Shown here piece by piece: positions 45,663 through 56,000 of a DNA stretch of 64,000 nt. Position 1 is the stretch's first letter, and each line of letters starts with the position of its first letter. This stretch comes from Bacteroidales bacterium. GTDB taxonomy: Bacteria > Bacteroidota > Bacteroidia > Bacteroidales > Marinilabiliaceae. The position numbers were made by a program, and so were the translations under genes. The stretch spans positions 1 through 64,000 of the forward strand of contig JAKSLG010000012.1 of NCBI GenBank assembly GCA_024401295.1, read 5' to 3'. The notes beneath the pieces were generated by a model that worked only from the letters and a program-made list of their open reading frames with translations, did not search any database and was not told where the DNA came from.

Positions 45663-47111
45663 ATGAATAAGAATTACGTTTCGGCGTTTTTGGCATTGTT
45701 TTGTGCCGTAAACACGTTTGCCGCAGAATTTACGGTAAATGGAGTTAGTTATGCAACCTTATCTACGACAACGGTTAAAGTAACAGATTACACTGGTGTT
45801 GGGACAACCCTTGAGATCCCTGCTTCTGTAACTAATGGTGGAACAACCTACAGCGTTACAGCTATTGGTGAGAATGCTTGTAAGCAGAAGGATTTGGTAT
45901 CTATTGTCCTGCCAAATAGTATCATTGAGATTGAAGGCGGAGCTTTCTATGAGAATCCTATTATTTCGTTCGATATTCCGGAGAGTGTAAGGACTATTGG
46001 TCCGTCTGCATTCAAGAAGTGCAATTCACTCGAGAGTTTGGTGATTCCGGCAACAGTCACTTCTCTTGGTAATAGCATGTTGGAAAATTGTACGGGATTG
46101 AAGACACTGTCGATATATGCCTCAGTTTCATGCTTCGGCGATTTTACTCTTAGTGGAACAAGTGTTGAGAATATATATGTTCCACAAGGTACGGTTCCAA
46201 GTTATGCCGATAAGTTCGGTTCGCACTTAAACTACATTGAGATTGGTCGCTATTTTAAAGTCCTCGATGAGGGAGATAAGACAGCTGCCATGGTTGCACC
46301 ATTTGAGGATGCCCCAGAAGGTTATTCTGGTGATATTGTAGTCCCAGAAACTGTAGATATCGATGGTGTTACATATAAGGTAACAGAGATCGCACAGGAT
46401 GCTTTTAGAAACAATACTAATATCACAAGCATTACATTGTCGAAGAATGTAGAAGTGATTGGCGAGACTGCATTGCAGAACTGCTCAAATCTTACAACTA
46501 TAACATTGTCTGAAGGTTTGAAGACTATTGGTGTTGGTGCTTTGATGGGAACAGCGATTAGTGAAATCGCTTTGCCTAATAGTTTGACAACTATATTGAA
46601 TCAGGCATTCAAGAAGTGTTCTAATCTTAAAACTGTGGTTGTCCCTGCAGGCGTGAAATCGTTGGAATGGTTGACATTCTCAGAGTGTACGTCATTGGAA
46701 AAAGCAGAACTCTTGGGTGTTGAAACAATGGGTGACGATACATTCTACAAGTGTAGCATGTTGAATTCTGTCGTATTCCCAGCTTCGCTCACCGCCATAG
46801 GAAGAAATACTTTGGCTTTGTGTCCTAACTTGGCGACTGTGACTTGTTATGCAGATCCAGCTCCAACAGCATATGATCGTTCGACGATTTTCTACAATTC
46901 ATCAGCAGATGTCATCGTCTATATTCCTGTTGGTGCGACTGCTTCATATACTTCAGCATGGGGTGAAAAGAACTACGTAGAAATGACATCAACAGCTGTT
47001 GAGAAGATCAATGTCAACAAGCCTGGCAGATCTGTCAAGACAATCGAAAATGGCAAGATCGTCATCATCCGTGGTGATAAGAAATATGATGTCAATGGTC
47101 GCAAGCTTTAA
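45663..47111 (+). CDS. BspA-type leucine-rich repeat surface protein 2
   Basis: A 482-residue secreted protein with a signal peptide (about 1-20, NTFAA). Two blocks of BspA-type LRRs (about 60-200 and 225-420) are separated by a segment resembling the N-terminal domain, so the protein may have arisen by internal duplication. The C-terminal IVIIRGDKKYDVNGRKL strand pattern is typical of Prevotella surface proteins with a T9SS tail. It is placed 205 bases after susD and is the counterpart of the LRR gene on the other side of the susCD pair; the two share only the repeat motif. Its own terminator follows. Confidence 0.87.
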   Translation: MNKNYVSAFLALFCAVNTFAAEFTVNGVSYATLSTTTVKVTDYTGVGTTLEIPASVTNGGTTYSVTAIGENACKQKDLVSIVLPNSIIEIEGGAFYENPIISFDIPESVRTIGPSAFKKCNSLESLVIPATVTSLGNSMLENCTGLKTLSIYASVSCFGDFTLSGTSVENIYVPQGTVPSYADKFGSHLNYIEIGRYFKVLDEGDKTAAMVAPFEDAPEGYSGDIVVPETVDIDGVTYKVTEIAQDAFRNNTNITSITLSKNVEVIGETALQNCSNLTTITLSEGLKTIGVGALMGTAISEIALPNSLTTILNQAFKKCSNLKTVVVPAGVKSLEWLTFSECTSLEKAELLGVETMGDDTFYKCSMLNSVVFPASLTAIGRNTLALCPNLATVTCYADPAPTAYDRSTIFYNSSADVIVYIPVGATASYTSAWGEKNYVEMTSTAVEKINVNKPGRSVKTIENGKIVIIRGDKKYDVNGRKL

Positions 47112-47163
47112 GCATCGGGTTATAAGTTTTAAGTCTTAAGCATTGCTAAAAACAATACATCGA

Positions 47164-47197
47164 GAGAGATGTTGCCCACGGGCAACGTCTCTTTTTT
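47164..47197 (+). terminator. Terminator of LRR gene 2
   Basis: The stem GAGA-GTTGCCC / GGGCAAC-TCTC with a two-base loop is followed by six T. Confidence 0.9.
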
Positions 47198-47310
47198 GTT
47201 GTGCATAGTCATACTTGCTTCAGGAATATGGTTTTTATATTGTGACTTAACGATTGAAATCCAATGTCTGATACGCCATGTCTTATTATGTTATAAATGA
47301 ATCTTATGGG

Positions 47311-47340
47311 TTTGCGCGTTAAATATTTTTCATAACTTTG
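47311..47340 (+). promoter_or_regulatory. Promoter of the TMEM43-like gene
   Basis: -33 TTTG (47311-47314), spacer 18, -7 TAACTTTG (47333-47340); ATG 46 bases later. Confidence 0.7.
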
Positions 47341-47386
47341 CCCGTGCGAATGTAATAAACAAAATGCTAACTTAAAACACGAGAAA

Positions 47387-48622
47387 ATGGCAGTCACGGA
47401 AACTACCACCACAAGCTACGGCACTAGAGTGAAACGCTCGGCCGGTGGCATCAAATCCGGCTTTATATTCTTGATTGCAGGCACTGGACTCCTCTGGTGG
47501 AACGAAGGTCGCGCTGTAAAAACTACAGATCTTATCGAAGAGGCTCAGGATGTCGCTGTTCACATTGAAAATGTTGAAACGGTCGATCCTTCGCTCAATG
47601 GCAAGCTCATTCATGCTACCGCTGATGCGACAACGCAAGATGTGCTTACCGATGCTGATTTCGGTATCTCTACAGTTGCCATCAAACTTGACAGAAAGGT
47701 AGAATTCTACCAGTATGTGGAAAATTGCCAATCGGAATCGAAAGATCGTATGGGTGGTAGTGAAGAGACTGTGAAGACATATACATGCGAAGAAAGATGG
47801 ACTTTGTCACCAGTCAATTCTTCAGAATTTCATGGCGCAAATGCTAATTCGTTCAGAAACTTTGCGTTGATGAATTTTGATGAGAAAAGCAGTGTGGCCA
47901 ATAATGTGTCGTTTGGCGGATACACGCTTAATGGTTCTCTCGTCGGTGGAATTACGGGTCAGTCGCTGACAACTGTTGATCTTGATACTGTTCTTGTGAA
48001 TAAGTGGAACAGCATTATCCGCCAAACGATGAGAAATCCAGATGAGGATTATGTTCATGTAAATGGAAATATTGTCTATTTCGGTCGCAATCCTTATTCG
48101 CCACAAATTGGTGATGTGAAAGTAACCTTTACTCAGGTTAATCCAGGTACTGTTTCTGTATTGGCACAGGTCAATGGTAGCACTTTTGAAAGCTTTACTG
48201 CTAAAAATGGCAAGACGCTCAGTGCAATCAGAATGGGCAGCGTCAGCATGAATCAGATGTTTGAAGAGGAAAAGGATTCAAACAAGACATGGACATGGGT
48301 TTGGCGTGTTGTCGGATGGTTGCTTGTTTGTAGCGCATTCAAGAGAATTTTCAGCATCATCTCGACAATATTCAAGGTAGTTCCTTTTGTTGCCAACATT
48401 CTCAATTGGGGTATCAGTCTCGTGGGAAATATTCTCGGAACAGTATGGGCTCTCCTCGTAATAGGCATTGCATGGTTGGCATATCGTCCGGTTCTTTCCT
48501 GCTGTATCCTTGGTGTTGCAGCCATAATCATTGTTTACTACATGTTTAGAGGCAAAAACAAGCAGCCGGAGGCCGTAGCAGCCGCACAAGAAACGACGAC
48601 TTTAGAAAAGACTCAGGAATAA
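47387..48622 (+). CDS. TMEM43-family membrane protein
   Basis: A 411-residue protein resembling the TMEM43/LUMA family (PF07787), known from eukaryotic inner nuclear membrane and found in bacteria. It has one hydrophobic helix near the N-terminus (about 22-40, GFIFLIAGTGLLWWNEGRAV, a family signature), a large extracytoplasmic domain (about 45-295), and four C-terminal helices (about 300-385). The bacterial function is unknown; a membrane organising role is speculative. Monocistronic, with its own consensus promoter and terminator. Confidence 0.85.
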   Translation: MAVTETTTTSYGTRVKRSAGGIKSGFIFLIAGTGLLWWNEGRAVKTTDLIEEAQDVAVHIENVETVDPSLNGKLIHATADATTQDVLTDADFGISTVAIKLDRKVEFYQYVENCQSESKDRMGGSEETVKTYTCEERWTLSPVNSSEFHGANANSFRNFALMNFDEKSSVANNVSFGGYTLNGSLVGGITGQSLTTVDLDTVLVNKWNSIIRQTMRNPDEDYVHVNGNIVYFGRNPYSPQIGDVKVTFTQVNPGTVSVLAQVNGSTFESFTAKNGKTLSAIRMGSVSMNQMFEEEKDSNKTWTWVWRVVGWLLVCSAFKRIFSIISTIFKVVPFVANILNWGISLVGNILGTVWALLVIGIAWLAYRPVLSCCILGVAAIIIVYYMFRGKNKQPEAVAAAQETTTLEKTQE

Positions 48623-48643
48623 CAACAATAGTTGACAAGAAAG

Positions 48644-48676
48644 AAGTGGGTTACACATTGTGTGTAACCCACTTTT
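48644..48676 (+). terminator. Terminator of the TMEM43-like gene
   Basis: A perfect 14-bp stem (48644-48657 with 48661-48674), loop TTG, T-rich tail. Confidence 0.9.
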
Positions 48677-48724
48677 GTTTTGTTCGCCAATAGAACGAGG
48701 CTGGCGAATATTTAAAGCTGTAGC

Positions 48725-49675
48725 CTAATAATTCCCTTCATCACCAGAATCACGCAATACTGTGCCGGCTTTTTCTCCGAAATCGTCTGTCAACAAAACA
48801 CACTCTACAAGTTCGTTTTCATGATATAGGAATGATACCAACGGTTCATCATCTTCCTGCATGAGAGTCACGGTCTCATTGTCATCTTCATATTTAAGCC
48901 AAAAGTGCTTCATCTTTGGCATATCCGGTACTGGCTCGCCATAGTTGAATCCTATGAATGGGAAGCCCATAGTTACATAATATGGTCGTTCTACGGCTTC
49001 ATCTTTATGTGACAAGTTTTCTCCATTCCAACTAAACCATCTGCCACCTAGGAGTCCTGCGACCTTGACTAATACGTCACGAGTATTATCGGCATTACGA
49101 CGAACTTCAAAAGTGTATGATTCGGGATTCGTAGGACTTTTGTCTTCGCTCAGCATCATTATGCCGGATGTCCACATATCCAATTCGTCGCACACCATAT
49201 CTGGCGATATCTGCAATAGAAACGATTCGCTTGGCTCCAATGTCTTGCCATCATAAACATAGAAATCTTTGCTCCATAGTTCCGTGACATCATAGGTGAC
49301 AAGACAAGAGTGAAGCACGTTGTATTTTCCGTCCTTTCGCTTCAGACATTGTATGCTATAACCCAATACGGACCCGTCGGTGTCTTCTATCAACGAGTCG
49401 TTCACCATGCAGTCATACATGTCCGAAGTTCGTTCTGACGATGTCTCGTTCTTGACGCGTTTCTCTATTTCTTCATCTGGCAATGAACTGCTAGCCTTGT
49501 GCGCAACGACGTTGTTGCCAAGTAGCTTGAATACGTCCATTGCAACATCTTTATCGAGCGTATAGGCAAACTTTCCGACATTTGTCGAGACGTATCCTTC
49601 TGTTGCATTGCCACCTTTTCCTGCACACGATGCCATTACAAGTATGGCCAAAGCATAAGCGAAGATTCTTTTCAT
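48725..49675 (-). CDS. Lipoprotein of unknown function
   Basis: A 316-residue lipoprotein (lipobox VMASC, Cys17). It has no motif I recognise. The sequence is rich in Asp and Glu, with likely beta strands (YTFEVRRNADNTRDVLVKVAGLLGG; VTLMQEDDEPLVSFLYHE). It is 32 bases downstream of the first TPM-domain gene on the same strand and is probably the last gene of a three-gene unit (TPM 2 - TPM 1 - lipoprotein), so a role connected with those proteins is possible. Confidence 0.65.
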   Translation of the reverse strand: MKRIFAYALAILVMASCAGKGGNATEGYVSTNVGKFAYTLDKDVAMDVFKLLGNNVVAHKASSSLPDEEIEKRVKNETSSERTSDMYDCMVNDSLIEDTDGSVLGYSIQCLKRKDGKYNVLHSCLVTYDVTELWSKDFYVYDGKTLEPSESFLLQISPDMVCDELDMWTSGIMMLSEDKSPTNPESYTFEVRRNADNTRDVLVKVAGLLGGRWFSWNGENLSHKDEAVERPYYVTMGFPFIGFNYGEPVPDMPKMKHFWLKYEDDNETVTLMQEDDEPLVSFLYHENELVECVLLTDDFGEKAGTVLRDSGDEGNY

Positions 49676-49707
49676 TCGTATATCTTTTATTGTTTTTTTT
49701 TATGCTA

Positions 49708-51291
49708 TTACCAACGTCCGCCAGCTCCACCGCCACCGCTGTAGCCGCCACCACGACTGCCACCGCCTGAGCTGTAACTGCCCGAATTGTAGCCTACGTT
49801 TCCTCCACTGAATGACGATTCGTCGCTGATGTCGTAGAGTTTAGAGAGTTTCGGTACGATAACGGTTTCGGTCGTGTCGCATCCACAACATTCACACTTG
49901 GCTTTGTATAGCCATGAGCCTTTCTTTTTGAATTCGGCTTTCACTTTCTCCTCTTTGTCGGTTACCTTGGCCGAGTATGCTTGGCAGTGTTTGCAGAATA
50001 TGTAATTCTTGACTTTGTTTGTAGGCATGAGTAGGGCAGTGTTGTGCCCGTTCCCACATGTGTAGAGCGTGGCTTTCATTATGCCTTCTCTGATTTCATA
50101 TTGACGAGCCTCGCCCATTGGACTATAGTTGGCCGACGCCTTTTCTGGCATGCCGTTGCATTTGGGACACTTTAGAACTTTGCGTGCAGCTTTTTTCTCT
50201 ACAATCTTGCATGCAAGGTAGAACGGTATTGCGATGTATGGTGCAACAATCATGTAGAATTTAAGCTTGCCACTACGACTCATGGCGTTGGCTCGTGTCA
50301 GCGTGTCGCGACTCGTTTTACAGCTCCACAAATGGTATGTGGCAATGATTGCATGAATGATAGCCGAGAATCCAAAATAACCTGCCACGTATGGAAGGAA
50401 ATGCATGAAGTCGTCATATTGCGTGTCGCCTCCAGCATAGTCCATATATTCAAATGCTTCGCACAGAAACCAGACAAACACTCCCATGAAGAGCAGATAC
50501 CAAATGCCCTTCTTGCCGTCCCAAAATCCCCATTTGGCTATACGCAGATTGTCAGAGTAATATGCCACATTGCATTCGCTATTCTCATATATGACTATCT
50601 TGCTTTCCACACTTTTTAGTGGAGCATTGTTGAGACCGTAATAAGCGATGTAGATGCCGATGAATGGTATGCAGAGTAATAACGTGATGAAGCATGCTAT
50701 CCAGTCACCTTCGCTCCATTTGTCATCATCTTCGATGCTTGTGTTGTTTACGGCATTTGCCCTGTCCAGCACACCATATTCCGATGCTTTGTATTCATGG
50801 TCTGTTGCCACTTTGAATATTTCCGACAAGGCTTTATGGATACCATTTGCATATCTGTCCTCGCGGAATTCCGGCACCATGATGTTGTTTCCTATACGTC
50901 CGAGTATTACGTCCGGGAAATCAGCTTCCGCGCCATAGCCTGTAATGAACTGCCACCTGTGTTGGTTGATGACAACAAGCAATATCAGGCCACGACTGTC
51001 GCGTCCTAGTCTCCAGTTGTTGTACAGTTTTACACCAAAGTCGAGTGGCTCCATGTCAATCTCGTCGAGTACTACAATGGCTGTCTCTAAATCGGCCTTA
51101 GTGTTGAGACTGTCGCACAGGTTGTTGATCTCGGTTCGTTGGTCGGCATCGAGATAGCCTGCCGGATCTAGTACAAACGTCTTGTCGACGGTATATGGGT
51201 CTGTCAGGTTGTCTGGCGTCCATTTCCTCTCCTCATCGCTACAAGCGACAAGGAATAATGTGCTAAATATTATGAGTAGTATGCGATACAT
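49708..51291 (-). CDS. TPM-domain membrane protein with zinc-ribbon motifs (paralogue 1)
   Basis: A 527-residue lipoprotein-type precursor (lipobox LVAC). Residues about 30-180 form a TPM domain (LDADQRTEINNLCDSLN, ETAIVVLDEID, GRDSRGLILLVV, RWQFITGYGAEADFPD), the fold of plant thylakoid TLP18.3 and bacterial YgcG. Then come four hydrophobic segments (about 205-225, 258-280, 290-315, 340-365), and a cysteine-rich part with CPKCNG, CGNGHN, CKHC and CECCGC pairs suggesting two treble-clef or zinc-ribbon sites (about 375-480). The tail is Gly/Ser-rich and ends GGAGGRW. Followed by an acidic lipoprotein gene and preceded by a paralogue. Function unknown. Confidence 0.75.
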   Translation of the reverse strand: MYRILLIIFSTLFLVACSDEERKWTPDNLTDPYTVDKTFVLDPAGYLDADQRTEINNLCDSLNTKADLETAIVVLDEIDMEPLDFGVKLYNNWRLGRDSRGLILLVVINQHRWQFITGYGAEADFPDVILGRIGNNIMVPEFREDRYANGIHKALSEIFKVATDHEYKASEYGVLDRANAVNNTSIEDDDKWSEGDWIACFITLLLCIPFIGIYIAYYGLNNAPLKSVESKIVIYENSECNVAYYSDNLRIAKWGFWDGKKGIWYLLFMGVFVWFLCEAFEYMDYAGGDTQYDDFMHFLPYVAGYFGFSAIIHAIIATYHLWSCKTSRDTLTRANAMSRSGKLKFYMIVAPYIAIPFYLACKIVEKKAARKVLKCPKCNGMPEKASANYSPMGEARQYEIREGIMKATLYTCGNGHNTALLMPTNKVKNYIFCKHCQAYSAKVTDKEEKVKAEFKKKGSWLYKAKCECCGCDTTETVIVPKLSKLYDISDESSFSGGNVGYNSGSYSSGGGSRGGGYSGGGGAGGRW

Positions 51292-51316
51292 TATGCTATT
51301 GAATTATAGAGTATAA

Positions 51317-52861
51317 TCACCATCGGCCTCGAGCTCCGCCACCGCCGCTTCGTCCACCACCACGGCTTCCGCCGCTGCTACGATAGCCGCCACCTCCACT
51401 GCGTCCGCCACCACCAATTGATGAATGCGACAACTTTGGCAATTCCACCTTTTCCTCGTATGTGTGCCCGCAATGTTTACAAGTGATAGTCAATACCTCT
51501 TCTCCCTTTGACGAGTATGTTGGCTCGACAGTTCTTACGGTCTGGGTTACTTTGCATGTGTGTCCTCCACATTCCGGACAATCTGTATAATCCTTATACT
51601 TGTCACCTTTCTGAAGACGTGCCACGCTATGTCCGTTGTCACATTTGCACATCCAGTAATACTTGATGTCGTTTTCTACCTCGAACATCTGGCTTGCCGA
51701 AGCCGGCTTGAACTTGACCGTTTCGTCTCTTGTCAGCTGGCTGTCGCATATTGGACACGTCATCAGTTCTTTTTCATGTTTCTTGTACTTGTGTCGCATT
51801 ATCAGGTAGAATGGCAGAGCAACGACTGGTGCAACAAAGCAAAGAATCGGCAGACTGACACTATGGTATATGGAATCTGTGCATATCATTTTTTCTGTGC
51901 TGCTTTTCGCTTTCCGTAAGTTTATAGCCACCAGGATTATCCATATCGTTGTGGCATAGGTCGCGAATACCAATAAGCCGCCAATGGCATACCAGATGTC
52001 ATCATCCAATGCCGATATGCAAATTGCAATGAGAAATCCCATGTCGATCAACAGAAATTGCAGAAATCCATGGCTCGACCATACGCTCCACGACATGTCC
52101 TTCTCTGTGTTGATGTATGTCAGCGATCCATGGTTTGGCGTCAGTTGCTCTCTCTTAATCTCTCCCTTGATCGCCTTCATCGATTTTGCCGAATGCTGCT
52201 TCGCACATATAGGCAATCCTATCCATACAAGTCCTATCAGCCAGCATACTATCAATCTCTCAAACCATTCCATTTCAATGTCTTCATCGTCTTCATGGTA
52301 TTCACCATGCGTCTCCTCATCCGATGCCGCCAAAAGGTTCATTGAGTAGTTTTTAGCTTTGTATGTGCTGTCAGATGCCACTTTCGTGAGCTCGATGAAA
52401 GCGTCACGCAGTCCTTCATAATATCTCTTTTCACGGAATTGTGGTTCAATCTTCTGATGGCCGATATGGCTGAGCAGGAGGTCGGGATAGTCACCTTCTG
52501 CACCATAGCCCGAGATGAACTGCCAGATGTGCTGCTCCATCACGATCAGGAGAAGTATGCCTCGGTCGTCTCGTCCCAGTCCCCAGTGGTTGTACAGCTC
52601 TACACCAAAATCGAATGAGTCGTCATCAATGTCGTCAAGCAGGACAATCGCTGTCTCAAGGTTGTGCGCATGGTTCAGTTCGTTACATATAGCATTGAGC
52701 GTATCGGTCTCCTCGACATTCAGATAGTTCAGCTGGTCAAGGACATACTGTGTGCTGTCTTTGGTGTATGGATCCACCAATTCCTCCGCTACCCATTTGC
52801 CTTGTGCTGTGATGTCCGTCGTTGACAACAGAAGTAATGTGAATATGAAGATTTTCTGCAT
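51317..52861 (-). CDS. TPM-domain membrane protein with zinc-ribbon motifs (paralogue 2)
   Basis: About 514 residues, clearly paralogous to the next gene: the same order of TPM domain (ETAIVLLDDID, GRDDRGILLLIV, WQFISGYGAEGDYPD), four membrane segments, cysteine-rich domain (CPICDS, CKCDNGH, CPECGGHTC, CKHCGH) and Gly/Ser-rich tail ending GGGARGRW. It has a cleavable signal peptide (ITAQ) in place of a lipobox. The start is either ATG 52861 or ATG 52903, which would add 14 residues; the later one directly precedes the signal peptide. It lies 25 bases upstream of paralogue 1. The pair arose by tandem duplication. Confidence 0.75.
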   Translation of the reverse strand: MQKIFIFTLLLLSTTDITAQGKWVAEELVDPYTKDSTQYVLDQLNYLNVEETDTLNAICNELNHAHNLETAIVLLDDIDDDSFDFGVELYNHWGLGRDDRGILLLIVMEQHIWQFISGYGAEGDYPDLLLSHIGHQKIEPQFREKRYYEGLRDAFIELTKVASDSTYKAKNYSMNLLAASDEETHGEYHEDDEDIEMEWFERLIVCWLIGLVWIGLPICAKQHSAKSMKAIKGEIKREQLTPNHGSLTYINTEKDMSWSVWSSHGFLQFLLIDMGFLIAICISALDDDIWYAIGGLLVFATYATTIWIILVAINLRKAKSSTEKMICTDSIYHSVSLPILCFVAPVVALPFYLIMRHKYKKHEKELMTCPICDSQLTRDETVKFKPASASQMFEVENDIKYYWMCKCDNGHSVARLQKGDKYKDYTDCPECGGHTCKVTQTVRTVEPTYSSKGEEVLTITCKHCGHTYEEKVELPKLSHSSIGGGGRSGGGGYRSSGGSRGGGRSGGGGARGRW

Positions 52862-53019
52862 TGATAATGAGCTTTTTGCTTTTGTGGGGATGTGTCTGGC
52901 CATTTTTCTTGAATGTAGTTGAACATGCTTTTGAGCCGTAAAAATAGGATTATTTCGTGAGATATAAACCAGATGGAAACGTAAAATGGATAATTTGTTG
53001 TGTGTCTGGCTTTAACTTA

Positions 53020-53049
53020 AAAAGGCTGCTCCAGATGGAACAGCCTTTT
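53020..53049 (-). terminator. Terminator of the alpha-2-macroglobulin gene
   Basis: The stem AAAAGGCTG / CAGCCTTTT with inner CCA-TGG pairing lies 25 bases past the stop; T tract on the minus strand. Confidence 0.85.
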
Positions 53050-53073
53050 GTGTTTTTGCAGAGTGACGATGAA

Positions 53074-56000
53074 TCAACGCGTTTCTGTCGTACTGCTTGC
53101 CGTGTTGCCGCAAGTCGTTGCGTCGTACATGGCTTCGGCAGCGATGGCCGGGACGTAGAAATGTCCTGCATAGGTTGCCGAAAGTCCGACGATGACGCGA
53201 CACTCCTGTCCGACTCCGAGCTTGTTGATGTATGTCAAGAGTCGGTCGTCGCGTATGTCCTGATAACTAACTGCTGATGAGTTTTTGGTGTCGATAATCT
53301 CCCATCCGGAAGGAAGCACCTGTGTCAAGGCAATGTTCTCGACTTCTGTCTCGGAAGTGTTGCGAACTGTGACTTCAGCTCTGAAGAGTGTGCTCTGAGC
53401 GATGTTCGTAACATCAATAGGTGTGCCGTTGAGTGCTGAATATGAGACGTTTACAGCGAGTCCGTTGCTGCTTGCTGCTACATCGCCTTGTCTTGCAGTT
53501 CCGCTGGCTGTGAATGTTACGAAGAGCACTCCGTCACCATTGTTTGTGAGGGTGACGTTTTTGCCTGTTTCGGCGTTCCACGCGAGTTTCGTGGTCTCGA
53601 CATTTTCCGTTTTGTCAGAAGCAACATTGAACTTCATCTTTCCTGACGCCTTGATTTTCTTCAGGTAATGTGCTTCGGCCGCGATTGAGAGTGCCGTTTC
53701 GCGTGTCGAGAGCCATGCACGGCTGTTAAGTCTTTTTGCGATGTTGTCGGCAATGACTTTGGCCGAAGGAAGGGTAGGGTTGATGGCAGCCATTGCAGAG
53801 AGTCGCATTGGAAGCGTGTAGAGGTCGGAGTATCTGTCTCCGTCATTCTGCTTCTCAATTGCGACGGCAATGAGGTTCGAAGCCTGATCAGGAAGCGGAT
53901 AGGCAGCATAGGCAGCAGCGAGCAATGTGGCTGTCTCGCTCGTGATTTTTGCCTTTGTCTCTTCGTTGTTTAGCATCTGCATCATGCGGTTCATCGCACT
54001 GAGATCGGCATTGCCGGAGAGCGCAAGCGAATAGATTGCGAATGCTGCATTGTTGATTGTCGAAGGATGGTCCGTCGAACGCCATCCACGTGCAACTTCG
54101 AGAAGATAGTTGGCAAGGCTGTTCTTGAATTGACCTTCGATGTAATAGCCTTTCTGCTCGGCTTCGCAAAGGAATTGCATAACGTATGCCGAGCACCACT
54201 GATTGTCGTAGGTCTGCCCTTGCCAATAAGCGATGCCTCCGCGTGGCGTCTGGTGGGTGCGCAGTTTTTCAATTGCACGTTTGATGTTCTCCTGCGTTTC
54301 TGCAGCTTGCTCGTCGCTGAGATCTGCAAAATCAGAGAGGTAGAGCTGTGCGAAAGCCTTTGATGTCGTCTGTTCTGCACATCCGTGAGGATATTGAATC
54401 AACTCGGCAATGCGCGAAGCAACATTGAGAGGATATGCGGCTGAGACTTCAAGAAGCATCTTTTGATTGCTTTCGCCAACAGGTTGAATCTTCGATTGCC
54501 ATTTCTTGCCAGGCTCAATTACGGCTGTTTCGCTCTCGGCGAGAGTAGTCTCCGCAATGCGAATGTCCGTTTCGACAACGTAAGATGCTTTGTCGTTGCT
54601 CGATTTTGCATCCAGAGCAATCTGGACTTTACCGCCCTTGTTGCCGGCCTTAAGAGCGAAAGCAATTGTCTGGTCGCCTTTCTTTTTCATGACAATGCTC
54701 TGAGTCTTCGAACCGATGATTTGGGCATCGCCATCGCAGCTGATGTTGACCTTGACTTCGCCCAGATTGTCTTCTGTAGCAAAGACTGTTGCACTGACGC
54801 TGACTTCGTCGCCTGCGCCAATGATACGAGGCATCGTTCCTGTCAGCATGAGCGGTTTGCGTACTGTGACCGACTTGTCGGTGTTTCCATAAGCCATTCC
54901 GTCACCAGCGACAACCATCACGCGGACACGGCCGTTATAGTTCGGAATTTCGACTTTATGCTTTGCCGTCTTGCCTTTGCCGAGCTCAAATGGACCCTCG
55001 AACCAGACCATTGGAGTGAATCGGTTTACGATGGCTTTTGGACCGCCATTTAGCGCTTCGTCGCCGCCGATGCTGAACATTTGCTCAATGCATCCGCCGT
55101 AGGCACCGCAGACGAGAGAATACATGTCCCACAGACGCACGCCGAGTGCTTCCTTGGCATTCATTGCTGCCCATGGATTCGGCGTCTTGAAGCGAGTGAG
55201 GTCAAGCAGACCTTCATCGACAATGGCAATCGTGTATGACATTGCACGGCCATTCTTCTCGCTCACGGATACCTCGCATGTCGATTCAGGACGCACTTCG
55301 TCTTTCATCGTGATGACTGGGTTGAGATGGCTCTTCGCCTCGTTGACTTCGATCGGCTTTACGCCATAGAGACGCAGCGGCATGTCATTGTCTGTCTGGG
55401 CGTAAGGCTGGATGAGCTGCACACAGACATACGCGTTTGGCATCATCTCGTTCGTAGCCTTGATCTTGACGCTTGTCTGCTCGCCTGTGCATTCGAGACT
55501 TTCAGTCGTGACAATCCTTGAACCGTTGCAGATGCTGACGATGGCGCGGCTGCCCTTTGCCGATGGCATGCCTATGTTTATCATGTCGCCTGGAGCATAC
55601 GATGTCTTGTCCGTTGTGATGCTCAGGGTCGTCGATGTCTCACGTCCGTCTGCGTTGCGGTTGCCCATCGAAGGCCAGTCGAAATATGCCATGATGCACG
55701 ATGAATGGCCATAGTTCTCGCCTACGCTGATGAGGTATGTGCCCCATTCGCTGTCGTTCATCTTCAGGCTGATTGTGCCTTTGCCATTGGCGTCGGTCGT
55801 GATTGAAAGTGTCTTGACTGGGCGGTTATAGCCCGATGTCGTGTAGTTCGCAATGTATGAGTTGTCTGAATTCCACCACCAATACCATTCGGCTTTATAG
55901 ATGTTGGCTGTCAGATGCACATTCTTCTGTGGTTTGCCATTCTCGTCAACGCACACGATGTTGAACGTGTGGTTCTGGCCTGTTGCCAATGCCTTGTTGT

